DNA of 64,000 nt from Halotalea alkalilenta (GCF_001648175.1 NZ_CP015243.1:1550001-1614000); one strand, 5' to 3'; numbered from the stretch's first letter, positions 1 to 10,165 are shown. Made by a program: numbers and translations. Notes: generated from the letters alone by a model not told the origin.

Positions 1-300
1 CTCGAGCGGGTCGGCCTGACCGGCTTCGAGGAACTGCCGGTCGAGCGGCTTTCCGCCGGGCAGCAGCGCCGCGTTGCGCTGGCGCGGCTGCACCTGGAGC
101 GCCGCGCGCTGTGGATTCTCGATGAGCCGTTCACAGCGATCGACGCCGCAGGCGTGGCGCAGCTCGAAGGCTGGATGGCGGAGCATCGCGATGCCGGAGG
201 CTCGGTGCTGGTCACCTCCCATCACCCGCTCGAGCTCGACGGTGCCATGGCCCGGATATGCCTGGACGGGCGCGGGGGGCATGATGTCATCGCCGCTTGA
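1..300 (+). CDS. ccmA: Cytochrome c maturation ABC transporter ATPase CcmA, 3' part
   Basis: This is the C-terminal part (99 codons) of the ATPase of the CcmABCD complex, which releases haem-loaded CcmE during c-type cytochrome assembly. The frame starts at base 1 without a start codon. It shows the ABC signature [14 protein letters not shown], the Walker B segment [11 protein letters not shown] and the H-loop histidine in VTSHH. The stop codon lies inside the start of ccmB, as usual for translationally coupled ccm genes. The N-terminal part with the Walker A motif is outside the window. Confidence 0.93.
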   Translation, partial: LERVGLTGFEELPVERLSAGQQRRVALARLHLERRALWILDEPFTAIDAAGVAQLEGWMAEHRDAGGSVLVTSHHPLELDGAMARICLDGRGGHDVIAA

Positions 301-988
301 ATCGAGGCGGGTGAGCCTGCGCCGCGCTTTCGCCGCCGTGCTGAAGCGCGAGCTGTCGCTGCGTTTTCGCCGCAGGCAGGACCTGGCCAGCCCGATGCTG
401 TTCTTCGCCCTGACGGTGACGCTGTTTCCGCTCGGGCTTGGTCCCGATCCCGCCATGCTCGGCGCGCTCGCGCCGGGTCTTTTGTGGGTGGCGGCGCTGC
501 TGGCGGTGCTTTTGTCCCTCGACGGGCTGTTCCGCGCCGACTACGACGACGGCACCTTGGAGCAGCTGCTGCTCTCCGCCCAGCCGGTCGCGCTGCTGGT
601 GCTGGCCAAGGTGATCGCCCACTGGGTGGTGACCGGGCTCGTGCTCTCGCTGTTCGCGCCGCTGTTCGGTGCGATGCTGGCATTGCCCGCGCAGCACTGG
701 TGGGCGTTGGCGGCGACCCTGGCGCTGGGGAGTGCGACGCTGAGCCTGATCGGTGCGATCGGCGCGGCGCTCACCGTCGGGCTGAAGCGCGGCGGTGTGC
801 TGCTGTCGCTGCTGGTGCTGCCGCTCTACACGCCAGTGCTGATCTTCGGCGCGGGCGCCGCGCAGCTGGCGCTCGAAGGCGTGGCGATCGGCCCGCAGCT
901 GGCACTGCTGGGCGCGATGCTCGCCGCTGCCCTGGGGTTGGCGCCCTGGGCCACCGCCGCCGCGCTGCGCTTGAGCGTGGCTGGCTGA
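281..988 (+). CDS. ccmB: Haem exporter membrane protein CcmB
   Basis: Membrane permease subunit of the CcmABCD complex in the inner membrane. The protein is about 235 residues, close to the usual ~220, and has about six hydrophobic segments (for example around [19 protein letters not shown] and [19 protein letters not shown]). The segments [16 protein letters not shown] and [14 protein letters not shown] are typical of CcmB. The open frame extends upstream to position 74, but the ATG pair at 281/284, overlapping the ccmA stop, fits family length and coupling. 284 is an equally possible start. Confidence 0.93.
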   Translation: MMSSPLESRRVSLRRAFAAVLKRELSLRFRRRQDLASPMLFFALTVTLFPLGLGPDPAMLGALAPGLLWVAALLAVLLSLDGLFRADYDDGTLEQLLLSAQPVALLVLAKVIAHWVVTGLVLSLFAPLFGAMLALPAQHWWALAATLALGSATLSLIGAIGAALTVGLKRGGVLLSLLVLPLYTPVLIFGAGAAQLALEGVAIGPQLALLGAMLAAALGLAPWATAAALRLSVAG

Positions 989-1081
989 AAGCGCGTCGCG
1001 GAGTGTGAGAAGGAAGGCCGGATGACGTCGGCCCGAATGAACCGTGAAAGAATCCAAACAACCACACCGTGACCTGACTGC

Positions 1082-1837
1082 ATGTGGAGATTCATACATA
1101 AATGGGGCTCGCCCAAGTGGTTCTACACCACGACTGGGCCTTGGCTGCCCTGGCTCTGGGCGGCGGCCGCGATCCTGATCCTCGCCGGCAGCGTCTGGGG
1201 GCTGGCGATCGTCCCGCCCGATCGTTTTCAGCATGATGCCGCGCGAATCCTCTACGTCCACGTGCCCTCGGCGATCCTCGCCCAGGCCTGTTTCGCCGCG
1301 ATGGCGCTGGCCTCGGCGATCTTCCTGGTGTGGAAGATCAAGATCGCCGACATGGCGGCCGCGGCGATCGCGCCGTTCGGTGCATCGATGACCTTCGCCG
1401 CGCTGTTTTCCGGCGCTGTCTGGGGCATTCCCACCTGGGGCACCTGGTGGGTGTGGGATGCACGGCTCACCTCGATGCTGATCCTGCTGTTCATCTACTT
1501 CGGCATCATCGCGCTGCGCTCGGCATTCGCCAGCCGTGACAGCGGGTCACGAGCGGCGGCGATCCTGACCCTGGTCGGGGTGATCAACCTGCCGGTGATC
1601 AAGTACTCGGTGGTGTGGTGGAGTACGCTTCACCAGCCGGCGACCTTCTCGCTGACCAAGGCGCCGGCGATGCCTCCCTCGATGTGGCTGCCGCTGCTGG
1701 TGATGGTGCTTGGATTTTTCCTCTTCTTCACTGCGCTCGTGATCGCGCGCGTGCGCACCGAGCTGCTTCGGCGCGAATCCCGCTCCCGCTGGGTGCGGGC
1801 GCTGGTCGAAGGCGATGCTGGGGGTAAGCGGGGATGA
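1082..1837 (+). CDS. ccmC: Haem transporter CcmC
   Basis: Inner-membrane haem-handling protein that supplies haem to CcmE. The 251-residue protein has six predicted membrane helices, periplasmic histidines (YVHVPSA; TLHQPA) and the WWD-type tryptophan-rich motif WGTWWVWDARLTS that binds haem. It is separated from ccmB by 93 bases and overlaps ccmD by 4 bases. Length and motif match the family well. Confidence 0.96.
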   Translation: MWRFIHKWGSPKWFYTTTGPWLPWLWAAAAILILAGSVWGLAIVPPDRFQHDAARILYVHVPSAILAQACFAAMALASAIFLVWKIKIADMAAAAIAPFGASMTFAALFSGAVWGIPTWGTWWVWDARLTSMLILLFIYFGIIALRSAFASRDSGSRAAAILTLVGVINLPVIKYSVVWWSTLHQPATFSLTKAPAMPPSMWLPLLVMVLGFFLFFTALVIARVRTELLRRESRSRWVRALVEGDAGGKRG

Positions 1838-2076
1838 CGATCTACTTCACCGACTTCGGGGCCTTCCTGGCGATGAACGGCTACGCCGCCTACGTTTGGC
1901 CGGCCTGGGCCCTGGTGCTCGGGCTGCTGGCGACGCAGGCCTTCGCGGTGCGCGCCGAGCGCGCGCGGGCGCTCGGTGAGCTGCGCCGCAGGATGCGCCG
2001 CGAGCGCTCACAGCCGATGCGTGGCGATGAGCCGCCGGCCCACGCCGCGCTCAGCGAGGAGAGGGTGGAGCGATGA
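1834..2076 (+). CDS. ccmD: Haem exporter accessory protein CcmD
   Basis: Small single-pass membrane protein of 80 residues that stabilises the CcmABC-CcmE complex and helps release holo-CcmE. One hydrophobic helix (about residues 16-38, PAWALVLGLLATQAFAV) is followed by a basic cytoplasmic tail. Its position between ccmC and ccmE, with 4-base overlaps on both sides, supports the call. Sequence conservation in this family is low, so the call rests mainly on size, topology and context. Confidence 0.9.
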   Translation: MTIYFTDFGAFLAMNGYAAYVWPAWALVLGLLATQAFAVRAERARALGELRRRMRRERSQPMRGDEPPAHAALSEERVER

Positions 2077-2600
2077 ATCCGAAACGCCGCCAGCGGCTCG
2101 CGGTGGTGATCGGTCTGGTGGCCCTGGCCGCCATCGCGATCGGGCTGACTCTCTACGCCCTGCGCGCCAACATCGATTTGTTCTTCACCCCGCAGCAGAT
2201 CGCCGCAGGCGAGGCGCCCACGGGACGCTCGCTGCGCGCCGGCGGCGTGGTGCGCTTCGACAGTGTGAGGCGCGACCCCGAACGGGTCGCGGTGAGCTTC
2301 GTGGTCACCGATTTCGTCGACGACGTAGAAGTTCACTACCAGGGCATCCTGCCGGATCTGTTTCGCGAGGGGCAGGGCGTGGTGGTGGTCGGCACCCTCG
2401 ATCGACAAGGGGTGATCGAGGCAAGTCAGGTGCTGGCCAAGCACGATGAGAACTACACCCCGCCCGAGGTGGTCAAGGCGCTGGAGGCCGGCGGCAGGAT
2501 GCCGGTCGAGTACCGCCTGCAGCTCGACGCGGGCCTCACGCCCCAGGCGATACAGAGTGCTGCGCAGCTCAGCGGCCTCGACGCCCGCCTCGACGATTGA
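2073..2600 (+). CDS. ccmE: Periplasmic haem chaperone CcmE
   Basis: Membrane-anchored periplasmic haem chaperone that binds haem covalently and passes it to the CcmFH lyase. There is an N-terminal signal anchor (about residues 9-29), an OB-fold body, and the haem-binding motif LAKHDENYTPPE with the haem-attaching histidine at about residue 124. At 175 residues it is slightly longer than the E. coli protein. The start overlaps the ccmD stop by 4 bases. Confidence 0.96.
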   Translation: MNPKRRQRLAVVIGLVALAAIAIGLTLYALRANIDLFFTPQQIAAGEAPTGRSLRAGGVVRFDSVRRDPERVAVSFVVTDFVDDVEVHYQGILPDLFREGQGVVVVGTLDRQGVIEASQVLAKHDENYTPPEVVKALEAGGRMPVEYRLQLDAGLTPQAIQSAAQLSGLDARLDD

Positions 2601-2649
2601 ATCTCTCGCCGGCGTCGCCGGCGGCCATGAATCAGCAACGGATCCGTCC

Positions 2650-4641
2650 ATGTCAATCGAGTGGCTTCCCGAACTCGGCTTTTTCGCTCTGCTGCTGGCA
2701 CTGGCCGCGAGCGTGCTGCAAGCAGTGGTGCCATTGCTCGGTGCCTGGCGGCGCAATCCGCTGTGGATGAGCTTTGCCCAGCCGATGGCCGCGGCGCAGT
2801 TCTGCTTCGTCGGGCTCGCCTATCTCGCGCTGACCCTGAGCTTCTACAACGACCTGTTCAGCGTCGCCTACGTGGCGCAGAACTCCAACTCGCTGCTGCC
2901 GTGGTACTACAAGCTCAGCGCGGTATGGGGCGGGCATGAAGGCTCGGTGCTGCTGTGGTCGCTGATGCTCTCGGCCTGGGGGCTTGCGGTAGCGGTATTC
3001 TCTGGGCGGTTGCCGCGTGATCTGCTCGCCCGGGTGCTGGCGGTGATGGGGATGATCGCAACGGGCTTTCTCGCCTTCGTGATCAAGACCTCCAACCCTT
3101 TCGCTCGGTTGCTGCCGCTGCCGCCGGGTGACGGCGCTGATCTCAATCCGCTGCTCCAGGACCCGGGGCTGATCGTCCATCCACCGATGCTCTACATGGG
3201 CTATGTCGGTTTCTCGGTGGCCTTTTCATTCGCCATCGCCGCACTGCTCGGCGGTAGGCTCGATGCTGCCTGGACCCGCTGGGTCCGGCCCTGGAGCAAT
3301 ATCGCTTGGGCGTTTCTTAGCGTGGGGATCGCGCTCGGCAGCTGGTGGGCCTACTACGAGCTGGGCTGGGGCGGCTGGTGGTTCTGGGACCCGGTCGAGA
3401 ACGCCTCGCTGATGCCCTGGCTCGCCGGCACCGCGCTGATCCACTCCCTCGCCGTCACCGAGAAGCGCGGTACGTTCAAGAGCTGGACCGTACTGCTGGC
3501 GATCCTCACCTTTTCGCTGTCGCTGCTCGGTACCTTCCTGGTTCGCTCCGGGGTGCTCACCTCAGTGCATGCCTTCGCCAACGACCCCTCGAGAGGCACC
3601 TTCATCCTGGTGCTGCTCGGGATCACCGTCGGCGCCTCGCTGCTGCTCTTCGCTTTTCGGGCGCCGCGCGTCACCACTCGCGGGGCATTCTCGTGGATCT
3701 CGCGCGACGCGATGCTCTTGGCCAACAACCTGCTGCTGCTGGTGATGATGCTCACCGTGCTGCTCGGTACGCTCTATCCATTGGTGCTCGACGCGCTGGA
3801 CCTCGGACAGATATCGGTGGGGCCGCCGTACTTCAACCTGGTGTTCGTGCCGCTCTCCGCTGCGCTCTCGATCTTCATGGGGCTTGGCCCGATCAGCCAG
3901 TGGAAGTCGATGAAAGGTGCCGAGCTTCGCCGGCGCGCGTGGCCGGGCGCGCTGGTTGCGCTGGTGATCGGTATCATTACGCCGCTGCTCTATCGTGGTG
4001 AGTGGAGCCTGGGCGTCTCGCTGGGCCTGGCGATGGCGCTGTGGATCGTGCTGCCGCTCGGGCGCGACCTTTTGATCCAGCTGCGGCGCGACGGCCCGCG
4101 CGGGCTCAAACGGCTGTCGCGCAGCCATTACGGCATGGTGCTCGGTCACCTGGGGCTTGCGGTATCGATCACCGGCGTGACCCTGGTTTCCCACTACGGC
4201 GTCGAGCGTAATGCGCGCATGGCGCCCGGCACCAGCGTGGAGGTGAGCGGCTATCGCTTCACCATGACCTCGCTCGATGAGCGCAGGGGAAGCAACTTCA
4301 TCGCCGACCGTGCGACCATCCGCGTCGAGCGCGATGGGCGACTGGTGCGGCTGATGCATCCCGAGAAACGGGTGTTCCTCGCCAGCCGCCAGGCGATGAC
4401 CGAGACCGCGCTGGCAGCGGGGCTGCTACGCGATCTCTACGTCGCGCTGGGCGAGCCGCTCGACGGCGGGGCCTGGGCGGTGCGTATCCAGGTCAAGCCG
4501 TTCGTGCGCTGGCTATGGGCGGGTGCGCTATTGATGGCGATTGGCGGGCTGCTCGCCGCCAGTGACAAGCGCTACCGGCTGCGCCGTAAAAACCGTATCG
4601 ACGCCACCGGCACTGCGCCGTTCGAGGAGGTCGGCCGATGA
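2650..4641 (+). CDS. ccmF: Cytochrome c haem lyase subunit CcmF
   Basis: Large polytopic membrane subunit of the haem lyase that joins haem from CcmE to apocytochrome c. The 663-residue protein carries the WWD domain WGGWWFWDPVENASLMPWL and the conserved region HEGSVLLWSLMLSAWG near its N-terminus. The open frame runs upstream into ccmE, but the ATG at 2650 (MSIEWLPELG) gives the usual N-terminus and length. The 3' end overlaps ccmG by 4 bases. Confidence 0.95.
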   Translation: MSIEWLPELGFFALLLALAASVLQAVVPLLGAWRRNPLWMSFAQPMAAAQFCFVGLAYLALTLSFYNDLFSVAYVAQNSNSLLPWYYKLSAVWGGHEGSVLLWSLMLSAWGLAVAVFSGRLPRDLLARVLAVMGMIATGFLAFVIKTSNPFARLLPLPPGDGADLNPLLQDPGLIVHPPMLYMGYVGFSVAFSFAIAALLGGRLDAAWTRWVRPWSNIAWAFLSVGIALGSWWAYYELGWGGWWFWDPVENASLMPWLAGTALIHSLAVTEKRGTFKSWTVLLAILTFSLSLLGTFLVRSGVLTSVHAFANDPSRGTFILVLLGITVGASLLLFAFRAPRVTTRGAFSWISRDAMLLANNLLLLVMMLTVLLGTLYPLVLDALDLGQISVGPPYFNLVFVPLSAALSIFMGLGPISQWKSMKGAELRRRAWPGALVALVIGIITPLLYRGEWSLGVSLGLAMALWIVLPLGRDLLIQLRRDGPRGLKRLSRSHYGMVLGHLGLAVSITGVTLVSHYGVERNARMAPGTSVEVSGYRFTMTSLDERRGSNFIADRATIRVERDGRLVRLMHPEKRVFLASRQAMTETALAAGLLRDLYVALGEPLDGGAWAVRIQVKPFVRWLWAGALLMAIGGLLAASDKRYRLRRKNRIDATGTAPFEEVGR

Positions 4642-5168
4642 GATCGCGCCTGCTGCTGTTCGTTCCACTGATCCTGTTCGTCGCCCTCGCGGTGTTTCTC
4701 TGGCACGGCATCGGACGTGATCCCGCCGCGCGCACTTCGGCGCTGCTGTCGACGCCGTTTCCCGCCTTCGCGCTCGAGGACCTCGACGATCCTTCCGTGG
4801 TTCACGACCAGTCGCTGCTCGATGGGCAGGTGAGCCTGGTCAACGTCTGGGGTGAGTGGTGCCCGACCTGCAAGCAGGAGATGCCGCAGCTGCTCGACTT
4901 GGCCGAGCGTGGAGTTAGGATCATTGGGGTCGACTACAAGGATACCCGCGACAACGCTCATGCCTTCCTCGACCAGTTCGGCGACCCCTTCACCGCCAAC
5001 GTTTTCGACCCTGACGGCTCGCTGGGCTTCGATCTCGGCGTCTATGGCGCGCCCGAGTCGTTCATCGTCGATGCCAATGGCGTGATCCGCTACCATCACA
5101 CTGGCTACATCACCCCGGAGGACGTCGACCGGGTGATCATGCCGACGATCGAGAGTCTTGGCCCATGA
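4638..5168 (+). CDS. ccmG: Thiol:disulfide interchange protein CcmG (DsbE)
   Basis: Membrane-anchored periplasmic thioredoxin-like reductase that keeps the apocytochrome CXXCH cysteines reduced. It has one N-terminal transmembrane segment (LLLFVPLILFVALAVFLW) and the CcmG active site GEWCPTCKQE with cysteines at about 75 and 78. The cis-proline region YGAPESFIVDANGVIRYHHTG is also typical. It overlaps both ccmF and ccmH by 4 bases; 176 residues is normal for the family. Confidence 0.96.
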   Translation: MRSRLLLFVPLILFVALAVFLWHGIGRDPAARTSALLSTPFPAFALEDLDDPSVVHDQSLLDGQVSLVNVWGEWCPTCKQEMPQLLDLAERGVRIIGVDYKDTRDNAHAFLDQFGDPFTANVFDPDGSLGFDLGVYGAPESFIVDANGVIRYHHTGYITPEDVDRVIMPTIESLGP

Positions 5169-5695
5169 GCAGCTTCTCATTCGCCCGTTCGCTGCGCCGC
5201 GCGCTGCTCATCGCCTGCGCGCTCGGCGCGCTGGTCTTCGTCTCGCTCGCGTCGGCGAACGAGCCGCATCGCTTCGACGATCCCTCGCTCGCTGGCCGCT
5301 ATCAGGCGCTTACCGAGGAGCTGCGCTGCCCGAAGTGCGAGAACCAGAACCTCGCCAGTTCCAACGCACCGATCGCCGCCGACATGCGCGACCGGATCAG
5401 CGAATGGCTGAACCAGGGGCGCAGCGACGAGCAGATCCGCCAGGCGCTGGTCGATCGCTTCGGCGAGTACGTGCTCTACAAGCCGCGGATCGAAAGCCGC
5501 ACCTGGCTGCTTTGGGGGCTGCCGGGGCTGGCCGTGCTGCTGGGGCTGGTGATTCTCGGGCTGCTGATCATCCGGGCGCGCCGTGAGCGGGTCAGCGAGC
5601 TCGACGAGCGCGAGCGCGCCCGGCTCGCTGAACTGCTCGAGAAGCATGCCCCCGAGGCGCTGGATGAAGACGACCGCCAGGAGCCGCGGCCATGA
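5165..5695 (+). CDS. ccmH: Cytochrome c-type biogenesis protein CcmH
   Basis: Periplasmic, membrane-anchored thiol protein that reduces or holds apocytochrome c together with CcmG and CcmF. A signal peptide ends near ASANEP. The conserved motif LRCPKCENQNL has cysteines at about residues 55 and 58, and a C-terminal membrane helix (about 115-137) anchors the protein. This is the short, single-domain form; the TPR domain that E. coli fuses to it is the next gene here, ccmI. Confidence 0.95.
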   Translation: MSSFSFARSLRRALLIACALGALVFVSLASANEPHRFDDPSLAGRYQALTEELRCPKCENQNLASSNAPIAADMRDRISEWLNQGRSDEQIRQALVDRFGEYVLYKPRIESRTWLLWGLPGLAVLLGLVILGLLIIRARRERVSELDERERARLAELLEKHAPEALDEDDRQEPRP

Positions 5696-6597
5696 CGCCG
5701 CTATGGATCGGCATCGTCGCTTTGCTGGTGCTGTTCGCCCTGTTCATCTGCGCGCCGCTTCGTCTCGCTCCCCGGTTGGCGGCGAGCCAGGGGCGATTCG
5801 AGCGCGAGGATGGTCTCGGCGCGGCCAACGTGCGGGTGTTCAGGAGCCGCTTGGCGGCGCTCGACACGCTTCGCGGTGAAGGCGGCATCGATCAGGCGGA
5901 TTACGTCAGTGCGCGTCTCGAGCTCGAGCGCAAACTGCTCGAGGAGAGCGGCGTCACCCAGCCGGCGGCGCTCGCCTCGGTCGAGAGCGGTCGCTGGCTG
6001 GTACTGGTCGGTTTGCTCGCGGCGGCTGGGGCGAGCCTCGCGGCCTATCATTTCGCTGGCAGCGCGGGAGACCTCGCCCTTTACGGGGTGCGTCAAGAGG
6101 TGGCCGCCAGCAATGATCCTTCCAGCGCGCACTACATCGCACGCTTCGAGCAGGAGGCCGAGCGCCAGCCGGGTAATCCCAGCGCCTGGGGGCTGCTCTA
6201 TCCGCTGTATCGCGATGCCGGTCGCTTCGACGACGCGGTCCGGGTGCTCGAGCGGGTGATCGCACTCGAAGGCGAGACCCCGGCACTGCTCGCCGAGCTC
6301 GCCCAGGCCAAGTACTTTTCCGTGGGCAGGCGGATGACGCCGGAAGTCCAGCGGCTTGCCGAGCGGGTCGAACGGCTCGACCCGCGCCAGCCGACCCTGC
6401 ATGGGATGCTGGGCTTCGATGCCTTCACCCGTGGAGAGTTCCAGCAGGCGATCGATCACTGGCGTCTGGCGCTCGCCGGCCAGCAGGACCCGGCCAGTAC
6501 CCGCGCCCTGCGCGAGGGCATCGAGATCGCTCGTCAGCGACTCACCGCCTCGCCCGCGGGCGGCACCGGTGATAGTCTGCCTTCCACGCGGCAGTAG
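5692..6597 (+). CDS. ccmI: Cytochrome c biogenesis protein CcmI (TPR apocytochrome chaperone)
   Basis: Membrane protein that captures apocytochrome c C-termini for the CcmFH lyase. It has an N-terminal membrane helix, the conserved cytoplasmic loop (NVRVFRSRLAALDTLRGEGGID), a second helix near residues 104-120, and TPR-like repeats in the periplasmic C-terminal half (AWGLLYPLYRDAGRFDDAV and HGMLGFDAFTRGEFQQAI). It overlaps ccmH by 4 bases and is the last gene of the operon. Confidence 0.92.
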   Translation: MTPLWIGIVALLVLFALFICAPLRLAPRLAASQGRFEREDGLGAANVRVFRSRLAALDTLRGEGGIDQADYVSARLELERKLLEESGVTQPAALASVESGRWLVLVGLLAAAGASLAAYHFAGSAGDLALYGVRQEVAASNDPSSAHYIARFEQEAERQPGNPSAWGLLYPLYRDAGRFDDAVRVLERVIALEGETPALLAELAQAKYFSVGRRMTPEVQRLAERVERLDPRQPTLHGMLGFDAFTRGEFQQAIDHWRLALAGQQDPASTRALREGIEIARQRLTASPAGGTGDSLPSTRQ

Positions 6598-6664
6598 CCA
6601 ATCGCCGCTTCCCGCATGCGATGTGGCGCATTCGCGCCCTGGGATGGAGCTGACAGGCGCGAAC

Positions 6665-9600
6665 ATGCGACTCAAATCGATCAAGCTGGTGGGTTTCAAA
6701 TCCTTCGTCGACCCGGTCACGGTGCCGTTCGAGAGCAACATGACCGCGATCGTCGGGCCCAATGGCTGTGGCAAGTCCAACGTCATCGACGCGGTGCGCT
6801 GGGTGATGGGGGAGTCGTCGGCGAAGATGCTGCGCGGCGAGTCGATGGCGGACGTTATCTTCAACGGCTCCACCGGACGCAAGCCGGTCGGCCAGGCGTC
6901 GATCGAGCTCACCTTCGACAATGACCCGGACGATCCCCAGCGCAAGCTCGGCGGCGTCTATGCCCAGTATGCCGAGCTCTCGGTCAAGCGCCTGGTCACC
7001 CGCGACGGCCAGTCGCTCTACTACTTCAATGGCGAGAAGTGCCGTCGCCGCGACATCAGCGATTTGTTCCTCGGTACCGGGCTCGGCCCGCGCTCCTACG
7101 CGATCATCGGCCAGGGCATGATCTCGCGGCTGGTCGAGGCGCGCCCCGACGAGCTGCGCGCCACACTCGAGGAGGCGGCGGGTATCTCCAAGTACAAGGA
7201 GCGGCGCCGCGAGACCGAGAACCGCATGCGGCGCACCGAGGAGAACCTCGAACGACTCAACGACCTGCGCGAGGAGCTCGACAAGCAGCTCGAACGGCTC
7301 AAGCGCCAGGCCGAGGCGGCCAAGCGCTATCAATCGCTCAAGCAGCAGGAGCATCGGCTCAAGGGAGAGCTGGCGCTGATCCGCTCCCGCGCGCTTCGCG
7401 CCCGCCAGCAGGATACCGAGGCCCAGGTCCGCGACATCGAGATCGAGCGCGAGCGCAACGTCTATGGCGTGCGCGAGTGCGAGCGCCTGCTCGAGGAAGC
7501 GCGGCTCGAGTACGACGGGCTGACCGGCAAGCTCGACCAGCACCAGAGCCGTTTCTCCGAGACCAGTGCGGCGATCGCCCGCCTCGAGCAGTGGTTGGAG
7601 AACGCCCAGGCCCGCGAGCGCCAGCTGGCCCGCGACCTCGATGACATTGCGCGCGAGCAGGCCGAGCTCGCCCGGCTCGAGGAGCAGGACCAGGGCCGCT
7701 TCGTCGACGTCCAGGCGCGGCTCGAGGCGCTCGGGCCGGAGCAGGAGCAGGCCGAGGAGCGTATGGCGCTGCTCGAAGCCCGCGTGCACGAGGCTGAATC
7801 CCGGCAGCAGGCTTGTCAGCGCGAGTGGGATGACTTTCTCGCCGAGGATGCCGAACGCGCTCGCGCCGCCGAGCGGGCCCAGAGCGAGGTACGGGGATTC
7901 GAGCGTGAGCTCGAGGAGCTAGCGCGCCAGCTCGAGCGCCGCCAGGCCCAGCGCCGTGAGCTGCCCGAGCTCTCCGGGCTCGAAGAGGAGCGTGAAATGC
8001 TCGAGGAGCGGATCGCAGCGCTCGATCTCGAGCTCGAATCGCTCGATGCCCAGCGCGAAGCGCTGCTCGAATCGCGCGAGCGCGCCGGCGAGTCGCTGCG
8101 CGATCACACCGCCACACGCGAGAGCATCATCGAACGGCAGCACCGGCTGCGCGGCGAGCACGCCTCGCTCACCGCGCTGATCGACGCCGCGCTGGCAAGC
8201 GGTGACCAGGCGCTCACCGACTACCTCGCCCGCCAAGGGCTCGATCAGGCCGCGCAGCTTGCCGAGACCTTGGTGGTCGAGCGTGGCTGGGAGAGCGCGG
8301 TGGCCTGGGTGCTCGCACCCTGGCTCGAAGCGAGGATGATCGAGCGCCTCCCGGCCGGGCTGGAAGCGCTGGCGAGCGGTGAGCTCGGCTTGATCGACGC
8401 CGCCGAGCATGCGGCGCCTGCCGGCAGCCTCGCGGCCAAGGTCTCTGGTGCGGGCGCGCTCGGCGAATGGCTGGCGCGGATCGAGACCGCGACCGACGAA
8501 GCCCAGGCGCTGGCGCGCTGCGAGACGCTCGCCCCTGGCGCCAGCCTGCTCACCCCGGATGGGCTCTGGTTGGGGCGCGGCTGGCGCCGCCAGCTCGGCC
8601 AGGAGGCCCGCGAGGAGGGCGTGATCAACCAGCGGCGCAGGCGCGAAGAGGTCGAGCTCGAGCTTGCAGAACTCGACCAGCGGTTGGAAGCGATCGACGG
8701 CGAGCTCGATCTCTGCCGCGAGACGATCGGGCGCGCCGACGCGGAGCTCGAGAACCTGCGTGAGCAAGAGCGCACCCAGGGGGCCGAGCGTCAGCGGCTC
8801 AGCCTCGCGCATGCCAACCTGGTGGCTCGGCTCGAGCATCTGGGCGGTCGGGTGGAGGAGCTCGATGAGGAGCTGGCCGGGCTCTTCGAGCGTCGCGAGG
8901 AGCGCGCGCTGCTGATGGAGGAGAGCCGCGAAGGCTTAAGCCTGGCGATTGAAGCCCTGGAGCATAGCGCGCAGCGGCGCGAAGCGCTCGAACGTGGGCG
9001 ACGGGAGGCGCTCGAGGCGCTTGGCACGGTGCGCAGCGAGCTCGGCCCCGCGCGTGAGCATGCCGCCCAGCTTGAAATCGAGCGCCAGCGCCTGACCACC
9101 GAGCTCGAGGGCATGCAGCGCTCGCGCGGCCGAGGTGACGGCCAGCGCGAACGTATCGAGGAGCGTCGCGCGATGCTCCTCGAGCAGCGCGAGGCGCTGC
9201 GTGAGCCCGAGGAGGAGCAGCGCGCGCTGCTCGATGAACTCCTCGACCGCCGCGGTGTCGAAGAACTCGCGCTTTCCGAGCTGCGCGAGCGCTCGCGCGA
9301 CCTCGGCGAGCGGATGCGCGATCTCGAGCTTCGCCGCCAAGGGCATGAGCGTGACCTCGACCAGCTGCGTGGCCGGCTCGAGGAGATGCGCATGCAGGTC
9401 CAGGAGCTTTCGCTCAAGGCCGCGACCCACGAAGCGCAGCTCGCCGAGCTCGAGCACGATGCCGAGGCGCTGGCCGCCGGGCTCGCCGAGGATGCCAGCG
9501 AGTCGCGTTGGCAGCAGGCGCTGGACGACACCGGGGAGCGGATCAAGCGGCTCGGCGCGATCAACCTGGCGGCGATCGAGGAGTTCGATCAGCAGTCGGA

Positions 9601-10165
9601 GCGGCGCGACTATCTCGAGGGCCAGCACCAGGAGCTGTCGGAGGCGCTCGACACGCTCGCGCGTGCGATCCGCAAGATCGACCAGGAAACCCGTGCCCGT
9701 TTCAAGGCCACTTTCGAGCAGGTCAATACAGGCCTCGGAGAGCTCTTTCCCAAGGTCTTCGGCGGCGGGGCGGCTTGGCTTACCTTGACCGGTGACGATC
9801 TGCTCGAGACCGGCGTTGCGATCATGGCGCGCCCTCCGGGCAAGAAGAACAGCACCATCCACCTGCTTTCCGGGGGCGAGAAGACGATGACGGCGTTGTC
9901 ACTGGTGTTCGCGATATTCCGCCTCAATCCCGCGCCCTTTTGCATGCTGGACGAAGTCGATGCACCGCTCGACGATGCCAACGTCGGGCGCTATGCACGG
10001 CTGGTCAAGGACATGTCCTCCACCGTCCAGTTCATCTATATCACCCATAACAAGATCGCGATGGAAGCGGCCAACCGGCTGATGGGGGTGACCATGCAGG
10101 AGCCCGGGGTGTCCCGCCTGGTATCGGTCGACGTCGAGGCGGCTGCTGCCTTGGCCGAGGCTTGA
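6665..10165 (+). CDS. smc: Chromosome segregation protein SMC
   Basis: Structural maintenance of chromosomes ATPase of 1166 residues. The Walker A motif GPNGCGKSN is at residues 31-39. Two long, very Glu/Arg-rich coiled coils flank a hinge at about residues 490-650. The C-terminal head carries the signature LLSGGEKTMTALSLVFAIF and Walker B FCMLDEVDAPLDD. The open frame extends upstream to 6356, but the ATG at 6665 (MRLKSIKLVGFKSF) is the conserved SMC start. Head-to-tail position with zipA and ligA is common in gammaproteobacteria. Confidence 0.97.
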   Translation: MRLKSIKLVGFKSFVDPVTVPFESNMTAIVGPNGCGKSNVIDAVRWVMGESSAKMLRGESMADVIFNGSTGRKPVGQASIELTFDNDPDDPQRKLGGVYAQYAELSVKRLVTRDGQSLYYFNGEKCRRRDISDLFLGTGLGPRSYAIIGQGMISRLVEARPDELRATLEEAAGISKYKERRRETENRMRRTEENLERLNDLREELDKQLERLKRQAEAAKRYQSLKQQEHRLKGELALIRSRALRARQQDTEAQVRDIEIERERNVYGVRECERLLEEARLEYDGLTGKLDQHQSRFSETSAAIARLEQWLENAQARERQLARDLDDIAREQAELARLEEQDQGRFVDVQARLEALGPEQEQAEERMALLEARVHEAESRQQACQREWDDFLAEDAERARAAERAQSEVRGFERELEELARQLERRQAQRRELPELSGLEEEREMLEERIAALDLELESLDAQREALLESRERAGESLRDHTATRESIIERQHRLRGEHASLTALIDAALASGDQALTDYLARQGLDQAAQLAETLVVERGWESAVAWVLAPWLEARMIERLPAGLEALASGELGLIDAAEHAAPAGSLAAKVSGAGALGEWLARIETATDEAQALARCETLAPGASLLTPDGLWLGRGWRRQLGQEAREEGVINQRRRREEVELELAELDQRLEAIDGELDLCRETIGRADAELENLREQERTQGAERQRLSLAHANLVARLEHLGGRVEELDEELAGLFERREERALLMEESREGLSLAIEALEHSAQRREALERGRREALEALGTVRSELGPAREHAAQLEIERQRLTTELEGMQRSRGRGDGQRERIEERRAMLLEQREALREPEEEQRALLDELLDRRGVEELALSELRERSRDLGERMRDLELRRQGHERDLDQLRGRLEEMRMQVQELSLKAATHEAQLAELEHDAEALAAGLAEDASESRWQQALDDTGERIKRLGAINLAAIEEFDQQSERRDYLEGQHQELSEALDTLARAIRKIDQETRARFKATFEQVNTGLGELFPKVFGGGAAWLTLTGDDLLETGVAIMARPPGKKNSTIHLLSGGEKTMTALSLVFAIFRLNPAPFCMLDEVDAPLDDANVGRYARLVKDMSSTVQFIYITHNKIAMEAANRLMGVTMQEPGVSRLVSVDVEAAAALAEA